Shown here one piece after another: positions 23,009 through 30,054 of a stretch of 30,054 nucleotides of DNA. The notes below the pieces were generated by a model. It saw only the letters and a list, made by a program, of their open reading frames with translations, had not been told where the DNA came from and made no database searches. How positions within the stretch are numbered: the stretch's first letter is position 1; the number at the start of each line of letters is the position of its first letter. The translations under genes and the position numbers were made by a program. The DNA is taken from contig JBGAWE010000024.1 in NCBI GenBank assembly GCA_044227705.1, forward strand, positions 1 to 30,054, read 5' to 3'. The stretch comes from JANOQP01 sp044227705 (lineage in GTDB: Bacteria > Bacteroidota > Bacteroidia > Chitinophagales > Saprospiraceae).

Positions 23009-23404
23009 CTATTTCGAGACCTTCAAAATCCGCAAAAAAGGAAAGGTGAGCAGCGACGGCGACGACATCTCCACCGCCAGCCCGAGGACACGAAAATTGG
23101 CCTCGTACTCGCGCATGTGGCGGAAGTCGGAGAGCAGGACGCAGCCGCCCGTCCGGCAGACGCGGGCCATCTCGGCGCAGGCTTTTTGGCGGCCTTCCTT
23201 GTTATAGATGTTGTGGATGACCTGATTTGAGACGACGACGTCGAACGAGCCGTCAGCGAAGGCCATCGCCTGCGCGTCCATGTTCTGGATGTCGACTTTC
23301 GGTCGGACGCCCTCGATTTCGGCGTTTTGCAGAGCGTTTTCGACATTGTTGCCCGTCAAGTCCTCCGAGTTCCAGATGTCGATGCCGTAGTCGGGCTTTG
23401 CCAT
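23009..23404 (-). pseudogene. SAM-dependent methyltransferase, internally deleted (motif I missing)
   Basis: A 131-residue remnant of a class I methyltransferase. The end is well kept: NVENALQNAEIEGV, QNMDAQAMAFADGSFDVVVSNQVIHNIY, EMARVCRTGGCVLLSDFRH and FPFLRILKVSK. The glycine-rich SAM-binding motif I is absent. In the relatives I recall, the N-terminus reads like ...DYGID, followed by about 100 residues (membrane segments and motif I) before a second VGIDIWN-like segment. Here the two GID points are joined: MAKPDYGIDIWNSEDL. This looks like an in-frame deletion between two short repeats. As read it should not bind SAM. It follows the CBS-domain gene by about 30 bases on the same strand, so they are likely co-transcribed. 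A deletion made by assembly is possible. Confidence 0.72.
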
Positions 23405-23434
23405 GGCTGGTTTGTTTTGATGGATTTCAGAAAA

Positions 23435-25372
23435 TCACTTCTGCTCGTACTGCCTTTCCAGCCGCTCCATCAACCGTCCCGTTATCCGCAAAAAATCCAT
23501 CTCCGTGATGATGCCCACCAGCTCCTTCCCCTTGACGACGGGCAGGCAGCCGATTTTCCGTTCGCGCATTTTGAGCATCGCGTCGAGGATGGAGTCCTCC
23601 GGGCGGATGGTCTCTGGCCGGTCGATCATGATGTCTCCGACGGTGGTCGAGGCACCCCAGTTCATCGGGGCCTCTTTTTTCATGAAATGCCGCAGCAGCA
23701 GGCGCCCGGAGATGAGGCCGATCAGTTCGCCCTTCTTGTTCTCGACGGGCAGGTAGCGGATGCGGCGCCACTCCATGATCTCGGCGGCCATCTCCACGAT
23801 GTCGTCCTTTTGGACGGTCATCAGATCGGTGCTCATGAACTCCTCGACTTTCAGGTGGCCGGGGCGGTATTCGGCGAGGTCGCCCGCGTCGGGCATCTTC
23901 CAGGTGTGCACAGGCTGATTTTTTTGTTGATGCTTGATGGTCGCAGCGGTGACGATGGTGACGGACTCGTCGGTCGACAGCTCCTCCTTCAACTGGGTGA
24001 AGGCCCTCAACGCCCAGCGCGCACCGGTGGTGTGCTCCTTGCAGCGCGCCTCCACGATGTCGAGGTAGCGGTCGATGTCGGCTTTCGCCACTTTGCGGGC
24101 CTTGAGTCCCTCGCGGGCGGCTGGGAGGAGTTCTTTTAGGACAAGCTCGGTGACGGGAATCTTCTTGTCCTTGAACCAAGTGAAGGTCGTGTCGATGCCG
24201 AACTTGGAGGCCTTGAGGAAGTTGTCGCGCGCGTCGGAGAAGGACATGTGTTTCGTGATGTCCTGCATCTGCATGGCCAGTCCCTCCATTGCACCGAGCC
24301 AGAAGGCTGCGTTGGCCACCTCGTCGACGACCGACGGCCCGCTCGGCATGACCCGGTTCTCGATGCGGAGGTGCGGCTTTCCGTTGGGCGAGATGCCGTA
24401 GCAGGGGCGGTTCCAGCGGTAGACGGTCCCGTTCGAGACTTGCAAGGCCCGCAGCTTCGGGGCGCGGCCCTCGTGGATGGCCTGCCACGAATCCTCCTCT
24501 ATGTCGGCGGCGAGGAGCGGGCGGAAACGACTGATGTCCTCTTTGTAAATATTGGTGATGCTGCCGTGCAGCCAGTCGGTGCCGAAGTTGACGCGGGGCA
24601 GGCGCTCGCGCATGTGGTCGAGCGAGGTGCGCGTGTCGAGGCTTTGCTGGAAGAGGGCGATGCGCGTCTCGTGCCAAAGCCTCCGGCCGAAGACCAGCGG
24701 CGAGTTCGCCGAAACCGAGATGCACGGCGCGGCGAGGGCCTGCGAGAGGTTGTACATCTTGACAAAATTGTCGGGCTGCACCTGCAAGTGAACCTGGAAA
24801 CTGGTGTTGCAGGCCTCCAATAGCGGCGAGTCGTGCTTCACCAGAAGCTCGTCGACCCCGTCGAGACGCAGCTCAAAAGAAGACCCGATGAGGTTCTTCT
24901 GAATCGCCGCCATCAGGTGGAAGTACCGCTCGCGGGGCGTGAGGTTCGTCATGTCGAGGTCGTGCTTGCGCAGCGTCGGCAGGATTCCGCAGAGGATGAT
25001 GCTGGCGTCGTGGCCGTCGAGCGCTTTTTGGATCGTGGCAAGGTGGCCGAGGTTCTCCTTTTCGAGGGCGCTCAAACAGTGGCCTGTGAACTCTTGCGGC
25101 TGCAGGTTTATCTCAAGGTTGAACTTGGCCAGCTCCGTGACGCAGAAGTTCTGCTCGCCGAGCGCGTCGAGGATGGCCATGTTGATGCAGGCCGGCTTGA
25201 GCGTCTTGTTGTGAACGAGGCACATCTCCTGCTCGGCCCCGATCCGGGCGATGCCGGTCTCGAACCAGTCGTTTTCGAGCATGTACTCGAAGGCCTGCAC
25301 GTCGCTCAAGAGCGAGCGGACGAACTTCTCCATCACCCGCTCGTCGGCGGTCACCACTTTTTGGACTCCCAT
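23435..25372 (-). CDS. Glutamate-cysteine-ligase-like (GCS2) protein with two C-terminal CBS domains
   Basis: A 645-residue fusion. Residues about 1-480 resemble the GCS2 carboxylate-amine ligase family: ARIGAEQEMCLV, TELAKFNLEINLQPQEF, FQVHLQVQ, SANSPLVFGRRLWHETRIALFQQS and HLRIENRVMPSGPSVVDEVANAAFW. Residues about 507-640 are a pair of CBS domains (VEEFMSTDLMTVQKDD and VGDIMIDRPETIRPED), which usually sense adenosine nucleotides. The likely activity is ATP-dependent joining of an amine to a carboxylate, tuned by adenylates; gamma-glutamylcysteine synthesis is possible but not shown. No membrane segments. The truncated methyltransferase follows by 30 bases. An alternative start is not needed, because the first Met (MGVQKVVTADERVMEKF) suits the fold. 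Confidence 0.86.
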   Translation of the reverse strand: MGVQKVVTADERVMEKFVRSLLSDVQAFEYMLENDWFETGIARIGAEQEMCLVHNKTLKPACINMAILDALGEQNFCVTELAKFNLEINLQPQEFTGHCLSALEKENLGHLATIQKALDGHDASIILCGILPTLRKHDLDMTNLTPRERYFHLMAAIQKNLIGSSFELRLDGVDELLVKHDSPLLEACNTSFQVHLQVQPDNFVKMYNLSQALAAPCISVSANSPLVFGRRLWHETRIALFQQSLDTRTSLDHMRERLPRVNFGTDWLHGSITNIYKEDISRFRPLLAADIEEDSWQAIHEGRAPKLRALQVSNGTVYRWNRPCYGISPNGKPHLRIENRVMPSGPSVVDEVANAAFWLGAMEGLAMQMQDITKHMSFSDARDNFLKASKFGIDTTFTWFKDKKIPVTELVLKELLPAAREGLKARKVAKADIDRYLDIVEARCKEHTTGARWALRAFTQLKEELSTDESVTIVTAATIKHQQKNQPVHTWKMPDAGDLAEYRPGHLKVEEFMSTDLMTVQKDDIVEMAAEIMEWRRIRYLPVENKKGELIGLISGRLLLRHFMKKEAPMNWGASTTVGDIMIDRPETIRPEDSILDAMLKMRERKIGCLPVVKGKELVGIITEMDFLRITGRLMERLERQYEQK

Positions 25373-25415
25373 GATTTTTGTCGTGTTTAGGTTTCAAGAG
25401 CAAGGGTAGCGAGGT

Positions 25416-25445
25416 TTTTCGGAAAATTCCCTTTTCGGAAAATTC
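25416..25445. repeat. 14-bp direct repeat between two minus-strand genes
   Basis: TTTTCGGAAAATTC occurs at 25416-25429 and again at 25432-25445, 16 bases apart. The second copy touches the stop of the DUF1801 gene. Both lie upstream of the GCS2-CBS gene and could be a binding site or a local duplication. Confidence 0.6.
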
Positions 25446-25902
25446 ACCGCGAATCCTTCCGCGCCTCGTACTGCGCGACCCAATCCTCGACCGTCAGCTT
25501 CCCCATCAGCTCCCCGAAAAGCTCGAACGGAATCTGCTCGAACTTGGCCATGCGGATACAGCTCTTGCCCATGTCTAGTTTCATTTTTGTCCGCTTCGGC
25601 CACTCCGTTTGGAACCACTCGCGCAGCGGCCCCTCCTCGACCACCGCCATGTGGTAGAAGTTGATGGAGTTCTTCTGCGAGGCGAGGCCGGCAAACGGCA
25701 GCGGCACCTTCGGGTCGCAGTGGTATCCCGGCGGATAGAGCGTCTTCGGCACGGCCCAGCCGAGCATCCCGTAACCCATGCCCTCCTCGAAGCCGGGCGG
25801 AAGGTTGGCGTTGACGACGTCGCGGAGTTTTTTGAAAAACTCGGCCCGCTCGGCGGGGACTTCGGCGAGGTACTCCTCGGGTGTCTTTGCTTTTGAAATC
25901 AT
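25444..25902 (-). CDS. DUF1801 family protein
   Basis: A 152-residue cytoplasmic protein of the DUF1801 (YdhG-like) family. Visible family features are the start KAKTPEEYLAEVPAERAEFFKKLRDVV, then FEEGMGYGMLGWAVPK, and a later core (SQKNSINFYHM, MGKSCIRMAKFEQIPFELFGELM). Some relatives have been named iron chaperones (frataxin-like fold), but no metal-binding set is obvious here and the function is unsettled. It lies upstream of the GCS2-CBS gene on the same strand with a 71-base gap. The start at 25902 is the first Met of the domain. Confidence 0.85.
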   Translation of the reverse strand: MISKAKTPEEYLAEVPAERAEFFKKLRDVVNANLPPGFEEGMGYGMLGWAVPKTLYPPGYHCDPKVPLPFAGLASQKNSINFYHMAVVEEGPLREWFQTEWPKRTKMKLDMGKSCIRMAKFEQIPFELFGELMGKLTVEDWVAQYEARKDSR

Positions 25903-26074
25903 GCTGTGCTTGGTTGGAAATTGGATTTGGGCGGTGGCTCGTCTGTCAAGTTTCGGTTAAAAAAGCCGGGCCGCCCCGAATGGCCGCTGACCAAAAGAGG
26001 GCCAAACCGCCGTTTTTCATCCAAAACGACCCGGTTTCGCCCCCGCCGAGCCTCTGCCGCCCGGCCGCCTCGAA

Positions 26075-26103
26075 TTGACACGGAAGGCCACGGTCTATTT
26101 TCG
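26075..26103 (+). promoter_or_regulatory. Promoter TTG-N18-TATTTTCG for the small secreted protein
   Basis: TTG at 26075-26077 (within TTGACA) and TATTTTCG at 26096-26103 are 18 bases apart; the -7 element differs from TAnnTTTG by one base. ATG 26133 is 29 bases downstream. The rest of the divergent gap 25903-26132 shows no gene. Confidence 0.5.
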
Positions 26104-26132
26104 CGGCCAAAATTAGCCAGCCGACGACCCGG

Positions 26133-26432
26133 ATGACTTCACGCTTCCTTTCCATTTTGCTGCTCATGGCCATGCTCGCCAACATCGCCGCGCCCCTGGT
26201 GCAGCGGCTGGCTGGCGACCGCATCGAGTCGTTCGAGGAAAAGGCCGCCGAGGAAGGCAAGGATTCGAAAGAGCTTGACAAAAAGGCGAAGGACTGGTTC
26301 CTCGTCGCCTCGCACGATGCCCGGCCGGGCAGTTTTGAGGAGGCCCGCCGCACCAGCCGCGCAGCCCACGCCGACGACTTCGCGCCCTCCGACCGTTTCG
26401 CCCTGACGCCCGAGCAGCCACCCGAGGCCTGA
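26133..26432 (+). CDS. Small secreted or membrane-anchored protein, unknown
   Basis: A 99-residue protein with a clear N-terminal signal or anchor (TSRFLSILLLMAMLANIAAPLVQRL), then a strongly charged helical segment (ESFEEKAAEEGKDSKELDKKAKDW) and a hydrophilic tail. No lipobox Cys is present. I do not recognise a family. A well-placed promoter (26075-26103) and the signal-like start support a real gene; the reverse-strand readings of this stretch look like shadows. It is followed by a gap of 156 bases with a small hairpin before the SulP gene. Confidence 0.62.
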   Translation: MTSRFLSILLLMAMLANIAAPLVQRLAGDRIESFEEKAAEEGKDSKELDKKAKDWFLVASHDARPGSFEEARRTSRAAHADDFAPSDRFALTPEQPPEA

Positions 26433-26471
26433 CCTTTTCCCATCAAAATTTTTGGGCAACCCTGTCTTGAG

Positions 26472-26491
26472 CCTGCCATGCGGCGGGCAGG
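26472..26491. repeat. Small hairpin between the secreted protein and the SulP gene
   Basis: CCTGCC (26472-26477) and GGCAGG (26486-26491) pair around an 8-base loop. There is no T-tract directly after it. It may be a weak terminator or a short dispersed palindrome. Confidence 0.4.
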
Positions 26492-26588
26492 TTGCCGTTT
26501 TCTGCACACCCTTTTTTACCCGAAAAGCAGCCTGTCGAGCCGCCCACCGGCCCGTCGCGGCTGCTCTTCACCAACCCAATCCTGTTCC

Positions 26589-28163
26589 ATGAAGGACAAA
26601 ATGGCATTTTTCAAGACCGACCTCCTCGCCGGTCTGGTGGTCTTCCTCGTGGCGGTGCCGCTCTGCCTCGGCATCGCGCTCGCGAGCGGTGCGTCCCTCT
26701 TTTCGGGCATCATCGCGGGCATCGTCGGCGGCATCGTTGTGGGCGTTTTGAGCGGCTCGGAGTTGAGCGTCAGCGGCCCGGCGGCGGGGCTGACGGCCAT
26801 CGTGCTGGCGGCCATCGGGAGCCTCGGCTCGTTCGAGGTGTTTTTGCTGGCCGTCTCGCTGGCCGGGGCGATGCAGCTCGTGCTCGGGCTGGCGAAGGCC
26901 GGGACGATATCGAACTACATCCCCTCCAACGTCATCGACGGGATGCTCACCGCCATCGGCATCATCATCATTTTGAAACAGCTCCCCCACGCCATCGGCT
27001 ACGACAAGGACCACGAGGGCGACTTCTTCTTCATCGAAAAAAGGACGGGCCACAACTCCCTCTCCGCGCTCATCGACGCGGTCAACTTCTCGCACGCCGG
27101 GGCCATCGTCGTGACGCTCGTCTCGCTGGCCATCCTAATCGCCTTTCAAAAGGTCGATTTTTTGAAAAAGATGAAGCTCTTGCCTGGCCCGCTCGTCGCC
27201 GTACTGGCGGGCATCGCGGTCAACGAGGTTTTCAAAATGACCGGCTCCCGTCTCGCCATCGACCAGGAGCACCTCGTCAATCTGCCGGTTGCGGGATCGG
27301 TCGGCGAGTTCTTCGGCCTGTTTTCGTTGCCCGATTTCACCGCCATCGGCCGCCCCGAGGTCTGGGTCACGGCCGCGACGATTGCCGCCGTCGCCAGCAT
27401 CGAGACCTTGCTCTGCATCGAGGCGGCCGACAAGATGGACCCGCTGAAGCGCTATTCGAGCGGCAACCGCGAGCTGTTCGCACAAGGTGCGGGCAACCTC
27501 TTGAGCGGTCTCGTCGGTGGCCTGCCGATGACCTCGGTCATCGTGCGGACGTCGGCCAACGTCAACTCGGGCGGGCGGACGCGGACGGCGGCCATCGCGC
27601 ACGGAGCCTTCCTGCTGGCCGCCGTCGTGGCCATCCCCGCTTTTTTGAACCGCATCCCGCTGGCCTGCCTGGCGGCCGTGCTGCTCATGGTCGGCTGGAA
27701 ACTGGCCAGCCCGTCCGTCTTCCGGCGGATGTGGGAGAGCGGCAAGTACCAGTTCGTGCCGTTCGTCGCCACCGTCGGGGCGGTCGTGTTCACCGACCTG
27801 CTGAAGGGCGTGGCCATCGGCCTCGTCGTCTCGGTCTTCTACATCCTGCGGGCCAACCTCAAGCTGGCCTATTTTTTCAAAAAAGAGGAGCACCACGAGG
27901 GCGACCTCGTCACGATGCGCCTGGCGCAGGAGGTCTCCTTCCTCAACAAGGCCGCCATCAAGCAGACGCTCAACCACCTGCCCGAGGGCAGCCGCCTCGT
28001 CATCGACGCGAGCGGGACTTTTTACATCGACCACGATGTGCTTCAGCTCATCCGCGACTTCCTCGACATCGGCTCCAAAGACCGGGGCGTGCGCGTCGAA
28101 CTGGTCGGCTTCAAGCCCGACTACCGGGCCATCCTCGCGCCGCAGGTGACCTCAAGTCATTGA
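26589..28163 (+). CDS. SulP family anion transporter with STAS domain (probable bicarbonate)
   Basis: A 524-residue inner-membrane transporter of the SulP/SLC26 family. The N-terminal core shows DLLAGLVVFLVAVPLCLGIALASG, then GIIAGIVGGIVVGVLSGSELSVSGPAAGLTAIV, the family's central motif. Hydrophobic segments continue to about residue 430. The C-terminal part (about 445-524: EVSFLNKAAIKQTLNHLP, SRLVIDASGTFYIDHDVL) is a STAS domain. Bicarbonate is inferred as substrate from the two adjacent carbonic anhydrase genes; sulfate cannot be excluded. The frame is open upstream to 26478, but ATG 26589 (MKDKMAFFKTDLLAG) places the start just before the first helix; Met at 26601 is an alternative. Confidence 0.92.
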   Translation: MKDKMAFFKTDLLAGLVVFLVAVPLCLGIALASGASLFSGIIAGIVGGIVVGVLSGSELSVSGPAAGLTAIVLAAIGSLGSFEVFLLAVSLAGAMQLVLGLAKAGTISNYIPSNVIDGMLTAIGIIIILKQLPHAIGYDKDHEGDFFFIEKRTGHNSLSALIDAVNFSHAGAIVVTLVSLAILIAFQKVDFLKKMKLLPGPLVAVLAGIAVNEVFKMTGSRLAIDQEHLVNLPVAGSVGEFFGLFSLPDFTAIGRPEVWVTAATIAAVASIETLLCIEAADKMDPLKRYSSGNRELFAQGAGNLLSGLVGGLPMTSVIVRTSANVNSGGRTRTAAIAHGAFLLAAVVAIPAFLNRIPLACLAAVLLMVGWKLASPSVFRRMWESGKYQFVPFVATVGAVVFTDLLKGVAIGLVVSVFYILRANLKLAYFFKKEEHHEGDLVTMRLAQEVSFLNKAAIKQTLNHLPEGSRLVIDASGTFYIDHDVLQLIRDFLDIGSKDRGVRVELVGFKPDYRAILAPQVTSSH

Positions 28164-28175
28164 AAGCCAATCTTT

Positions 28176-28183
28176 TAACTTTG
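28176..28183 (+). promoter_or_regulatory. Putative -7 element before the first carbonic anhydrase
   Basis: TAACTTTG matches TAnnTTTG fully and lies 19 bases before the ATG. A TTG at 28160-28162 is only 13 bases upstream of it, shorter than the 18 seen at other promoters here. It suggests that the anhydrase may be transcribed independently as well as with the SulP gene. Confidence 0.4.
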
Positions 28184-28202
28184 AAAATTTAGCATCAAGA
28201 AC

Positions 28203-28877
28203 ATGAAAGCGCACACCAAAGAGACGCAGGCCACAGTAACTCCCGCCCGCGCACTTGAATTTTTAAAAGAGGGAAATCTCCGTTTCGTCTCCAACCTGCA
28301 GGCCAACCGCGACCTCTTGCAACAGGCCAACGAGACCCGCGACGGCCAATGGCCCTTCGCCGCCATCTTGAGCTGCATCGACAGCCGGACCTCCGCCGAA
28401 CTGATTTTCGACCAGGGCCTCGGCGACGTTTTCAGCATCCGGATCGCGGGAAACGTGGTCAACACCGACATCATCGGCTCCCTCGAATTTGCCTGCAAAG
28501 TGGCTGGCTCGAAGCTCATCGTCGTGCTCGGCCACACGGGCTGCGGGGCCGTCAAGGGCGCCTGCGACCACGTCGAGATGGGCAACCTGACGGAGCTTCT
28601 CTCGAAAATCCAGCCAGCCGTGTACGAGGAAAAAGGGACGGCGCAGGGCAGCCGAAACTCGAAAAATGCGGCCTTCGTCGAGAACGTGGCCGACCTCAAC
28701 GTCCGCCGCTCGGTGCGCGCCATCGTCAACCGCAGCTTCATCCTCGAACAGATGATCGAGCGAGGCGAGATTGCCATCATCGGGGGCAAGCACCACCTCG
28801 ACACGGGCCGCGTGGAGTTCTTCGACGAAACTTTCGTCGGCAGCCGCGAGGAGGTGCAGGCCTTCGCCAATCACTGA
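28203..28877 (+). CDS. Beta-class carbonic anhydrase
   Basis: A 224-residue zinc enzyme that interconverts CO2 and bicarbonate. Zinc ligands Cys58 (SCIDSRT, with Asp60 and Arg62 as the catalytic dyad), His111 and Cys114 (GHTGCGAVKGAC) are all present, so it should be active. There is no signal peptide, so it is cytoplasmic. It starts 39 bases after the SulP gene and probably works with it, keeping bicarbonate available or linking transport with hydration. The sequence is of the same broad class as the convergent anhydrase downstream but clearly different (for instance GHTGCGAV against GHYGCGGV), so the two are not a recent duplication. Confidence 0.94.
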   Translation: MKAHTKETQATVTPARALEFLKEGNLRFVSNLQANRDLLQQANETRDGQWPFAAILSCIDSRTSAELIFDQGLGDVFSIRIAGNVVNTDIIGSLEFACKVAGSKLIVVLGHTGCGAVKGACDHVEMGNLTELLSKIQPAVYEEKGTAQGSRNSKNAAFVENVADLNVRRSVRAIVNRSFILEQMIERGEIAIIGGKHHLDTGRVEFFDETFVGSREEVQAFANH

Positions 28878-28900
28878 TGCCCTACTATCTTGGACATGCA

Positions 28901-28934
28901 AAAGCCCTCACGGCCAACGGGTCGCGGGGGCTTT
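28901..28934. terminator. Bidirectional hairpin between convergent carbonic anhydrase genes
   Basis: AAAGCCC (28901-28907) pairs with GGGCTTT (28928-28934) around a GC-rich 20-base loop that can pair further. On the plus strand it is followed by a loosely T-rich stretch. It lies between the stops of the two anhydrase genes. Confidence 0.5.
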
Positions 28935-28957
28935 GTATTTTGAAAAAGGAGGCCCGG

Positions 28958-29584
28958 TTAGTCGAGCCGGTAGATCTCCATGATGTCGGCGAGGATGTGC
29001 TCGAAGTCGATTTTGAGGTCGACGAGCCGCCCGGTGCGCACGTCGAAGACCCAGCCGTGAACCTTCAAACCGCGCTCGCGGAAGGCGGTCTGGACGGCGG
29101 CCGTCTTTATCAAGTTGACGCACTGCTCCTGCACGTTCAGCTCGACGAGGCGGTCGTAGCGGGCCTCCTCGTCGGCGATGGCTTTCAGCTCGTCGCGGTG
29201 TATTCGGTAGACGTCGCGGATGTTGCGCAGCCACGGGTTGAGGATGCCCATGTCGGCGGAGCGCATGGCCGCCTTCACGCCGCCACAGCCATAGTGGCCG
29301 CAGACGACGACGTTTTTCACCTTCAAAAAACGGACGGCGTAGTTGACGACCGACATCGCGTTGAGGTCGATCGAGACGACCATGTTGGCGATGTTGCGGT
29401 GGACGAAGACCTCGCCCGGCCGCGCCCCCATCAGCTCCTCGGCCGTCACGCGGCTGTCGGAGCAGCCGATGTAGAGCAGCTCGGGCGCCTGTCCGGTGGC
29501 GAGGTTTCGGAAGTACCCGGGGTCGAGCGAGAGCTTTTCGGCGACCCATTTTTCGTTGTTTAAAAAGACTTTGTCGAGGTCCAT
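28958..29584 (-). CDS. Beta-class carbonic anhydrase, second copy
   Basis: A 208-residue cytoplasmic zinc enzyme of the Can/CynT type. Zinc and catalytic residues are Cys41, Asp43 and Arg45 in GCSDSRV, and His97 and Cys100 in GHYGCGGVKAA. FVHRNIANMV and the DVRTGRL segment near the end also fit the class. It is convergent with the first anhydrase and lies 21 bases downstream of the FG-GAP gene on the same strand, so it may be transcribed with that gene. Two different beta-anhydrases plus a SulP transporter suggest a need for bicarbonate supply, as for carboxylases in fatty-acid synthesis. Confidence 0.94.
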   Translation of the reverse strand: MDLDKVFLNNEKWVAEKLSLDPGYFRNLATGQAPELLYIGCSDSRVTAEELMGARPGEVFVHRNIANMVVSIDLNAMSVVNYAVRFLKVKNVVVCGHYGCGGVKAAMRSADMGILNPWLRNIRDVYRIHRDELKAIADEEARYDRLVELNVQEQCVNLIKTAAVQTAFRERGLKVHGWVFDVRTGRLVDLKIDFEHILADIMEIYRLD

Positions 29585-29605
29585 CGGCTTTGTTTTGAAA
29601 TCGTG

Positions 29606-30054
29606 TCAGCGCGAGAAGACCTGCGCCCCGTCGTTGTTGTTCGCCACGACGACCAGTTTTCGACCGCCCGGCCCGCGCAGCACGGCCACGCCCCGCGCCT
29701 CCCGGTCGGTGCGGATGCCGCTTTTCCAGTTGGGGACGATGGAAAAACCGCCCTTCCCGTCGCCCGACAAAAGGCAGCCGACGGAGGCGTCGCAGCGGCC
29801 CGTCTCGACCTCGACGCCGTATTTGTTCCCTCCTATAAATAGGTCGGCCTTCCCGTCACCCGTCAGATCAGAGATGGCGACGGCGAGGCCGGGGGCCACC
29901 TGCGCGGCGTTCGGCAGGTCGTGGCGGATGAATTTCCCGCCCTGGTTTTCCCACCAGCAGGTGGCGAGCGTCGTGGCAGAGACCTGTTTGGCGGCGTCGA
30001 GTTTTTCCTTCGGGAAGATTTTCTCGATGGTCGCCGAGGCATAGTCGCGAGCGT
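29606..30054 (-). CDS. FG-GAP/VCBS repeat protein (C-terminal part; 5' end beyond the window)
   Basis: The minus-strand frame is open from the right edge to the stop at 29606, giving about 149 residues of a longer protein. The codon at 29897-29899 (GTG) is internal, not a start. Upstream of it the frame reads ATIEKIFPKEKLDAAKQ, then TCWWENQGGKFIRHDLPNAAQ. Downstream is an FG-GAP calcium-loop repeat (AISDLTGDGKADLFIGGN), then GRCDASVGCLLSGDGKGGF and the terminal VVVANNNDGAQVF. This matches the end of large extracellular VCBS-repeat proteins of Bacteroidota. No sorting domain follows, so anchoring must be elsewhere. The carbonic anhydrase gene follows at 21 bases. Confidence 0.78.
   Translation of the reverse strand, partial: ARDYASATIEKIFPKEKLDAAKQVSATTLATCWWENQGGKFIRHDLPNAAQVAPGLAVAISDLTGDGKADLFIGGNKYGVEVETGRCDASVGCLLSGDGKGGFSIVPNWKSGIRTDREARGVAVLRGPGGRKLVVVANNNDGAQVFSR

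Noticed and set aside
23427..24725. Second minus-strand open frame overlapping the GCS2-CBS gene
   Set aside because: Low-complexity Arg/His/Pro-rich shadow of the real frame, with no domain signal.

Overview
The window looks like a chromosomal piece of a GC-rich member of the Bacteroidota, probably of the Saprospiria type; this is inferred from gene content because no rRNA is present. The evidence is the LpxC-FabZ fusion, two secreted proteins with type IX secretion C-terminal domains (one type A-like, one gliding/CHU_C-like), a SusC/TonB-type outer-membrane receptor, a Porin_10-type porin, a DUF2851 protein, and promoters of the Bacteroidota form TTG-N18-TAnnTTTG. It is a draft assembly: 55 Ns lie at 7110-7164, and two genes (lpxA and a methyltransferase) carry internal deletions that may be real or assembly errors.

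Layout. 1-2454: outer-membrane receptor, its start just off the left edge. 2456-2530: a 34-bp-stem hairpin. 2561-5576: lipid A operon, lpxC/fabZ, lpxA (broken by a ~92-nt deletion and frameshift) and an ABC ATPase. 5577-5959: gene-free stretch holding a degenerate repeat array with a 21-22 bp period. 5960-6457: small unknown protein. 6460-9061: strikingly AT-rich island with its own promoter, encoding an HD-domain phosphohydrolase and a membrane-anchored radical SAM protein; this is the best candidate for an undescribed system. 9320-11554 (minus): secreted SGNH-like protein and a DUF2851 protein. 11745-13370: secreted sugar-dehydrogenase-like beta-propeller with a sorting tail. 13373-13448: paired palindromic repeat. 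13470-14537: lpxK. 14629-18477: 1282-residue cell-surface protein. 18526-21830: small membrane protein, fabI and porin. 21902-21974: tRNA-Gly(CCC), followed by a terminator. 21984-25902 (minus): JmjC-like cupin protein, truncated methyltransferase, glutamate-cysteine-ligase-like protein with two CBS domains, DUF1801 protein. 26133-26432: small secreted protein. 26589-29584: SulP transporter and two beta-carbonic anhydrases. 29606-right edge (minus): C-terminal part of an FG-GAP/VCBS repeat protein.

How the genes fit together. Much of the window serves the cell envelope: lipid A synthesis (lpxC/fabZ, lpxA, lpxK), fatty-acid elongation (fabI, FabZ), outer-membrane transport (receptor, porin) and surface proteins exported by the type IX system. 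The right end is a bicarbonate/CO2 module. The AT-rich two-gene island is unlike its surroundings in base composition and probably arrived by transfer; its function is unknown.
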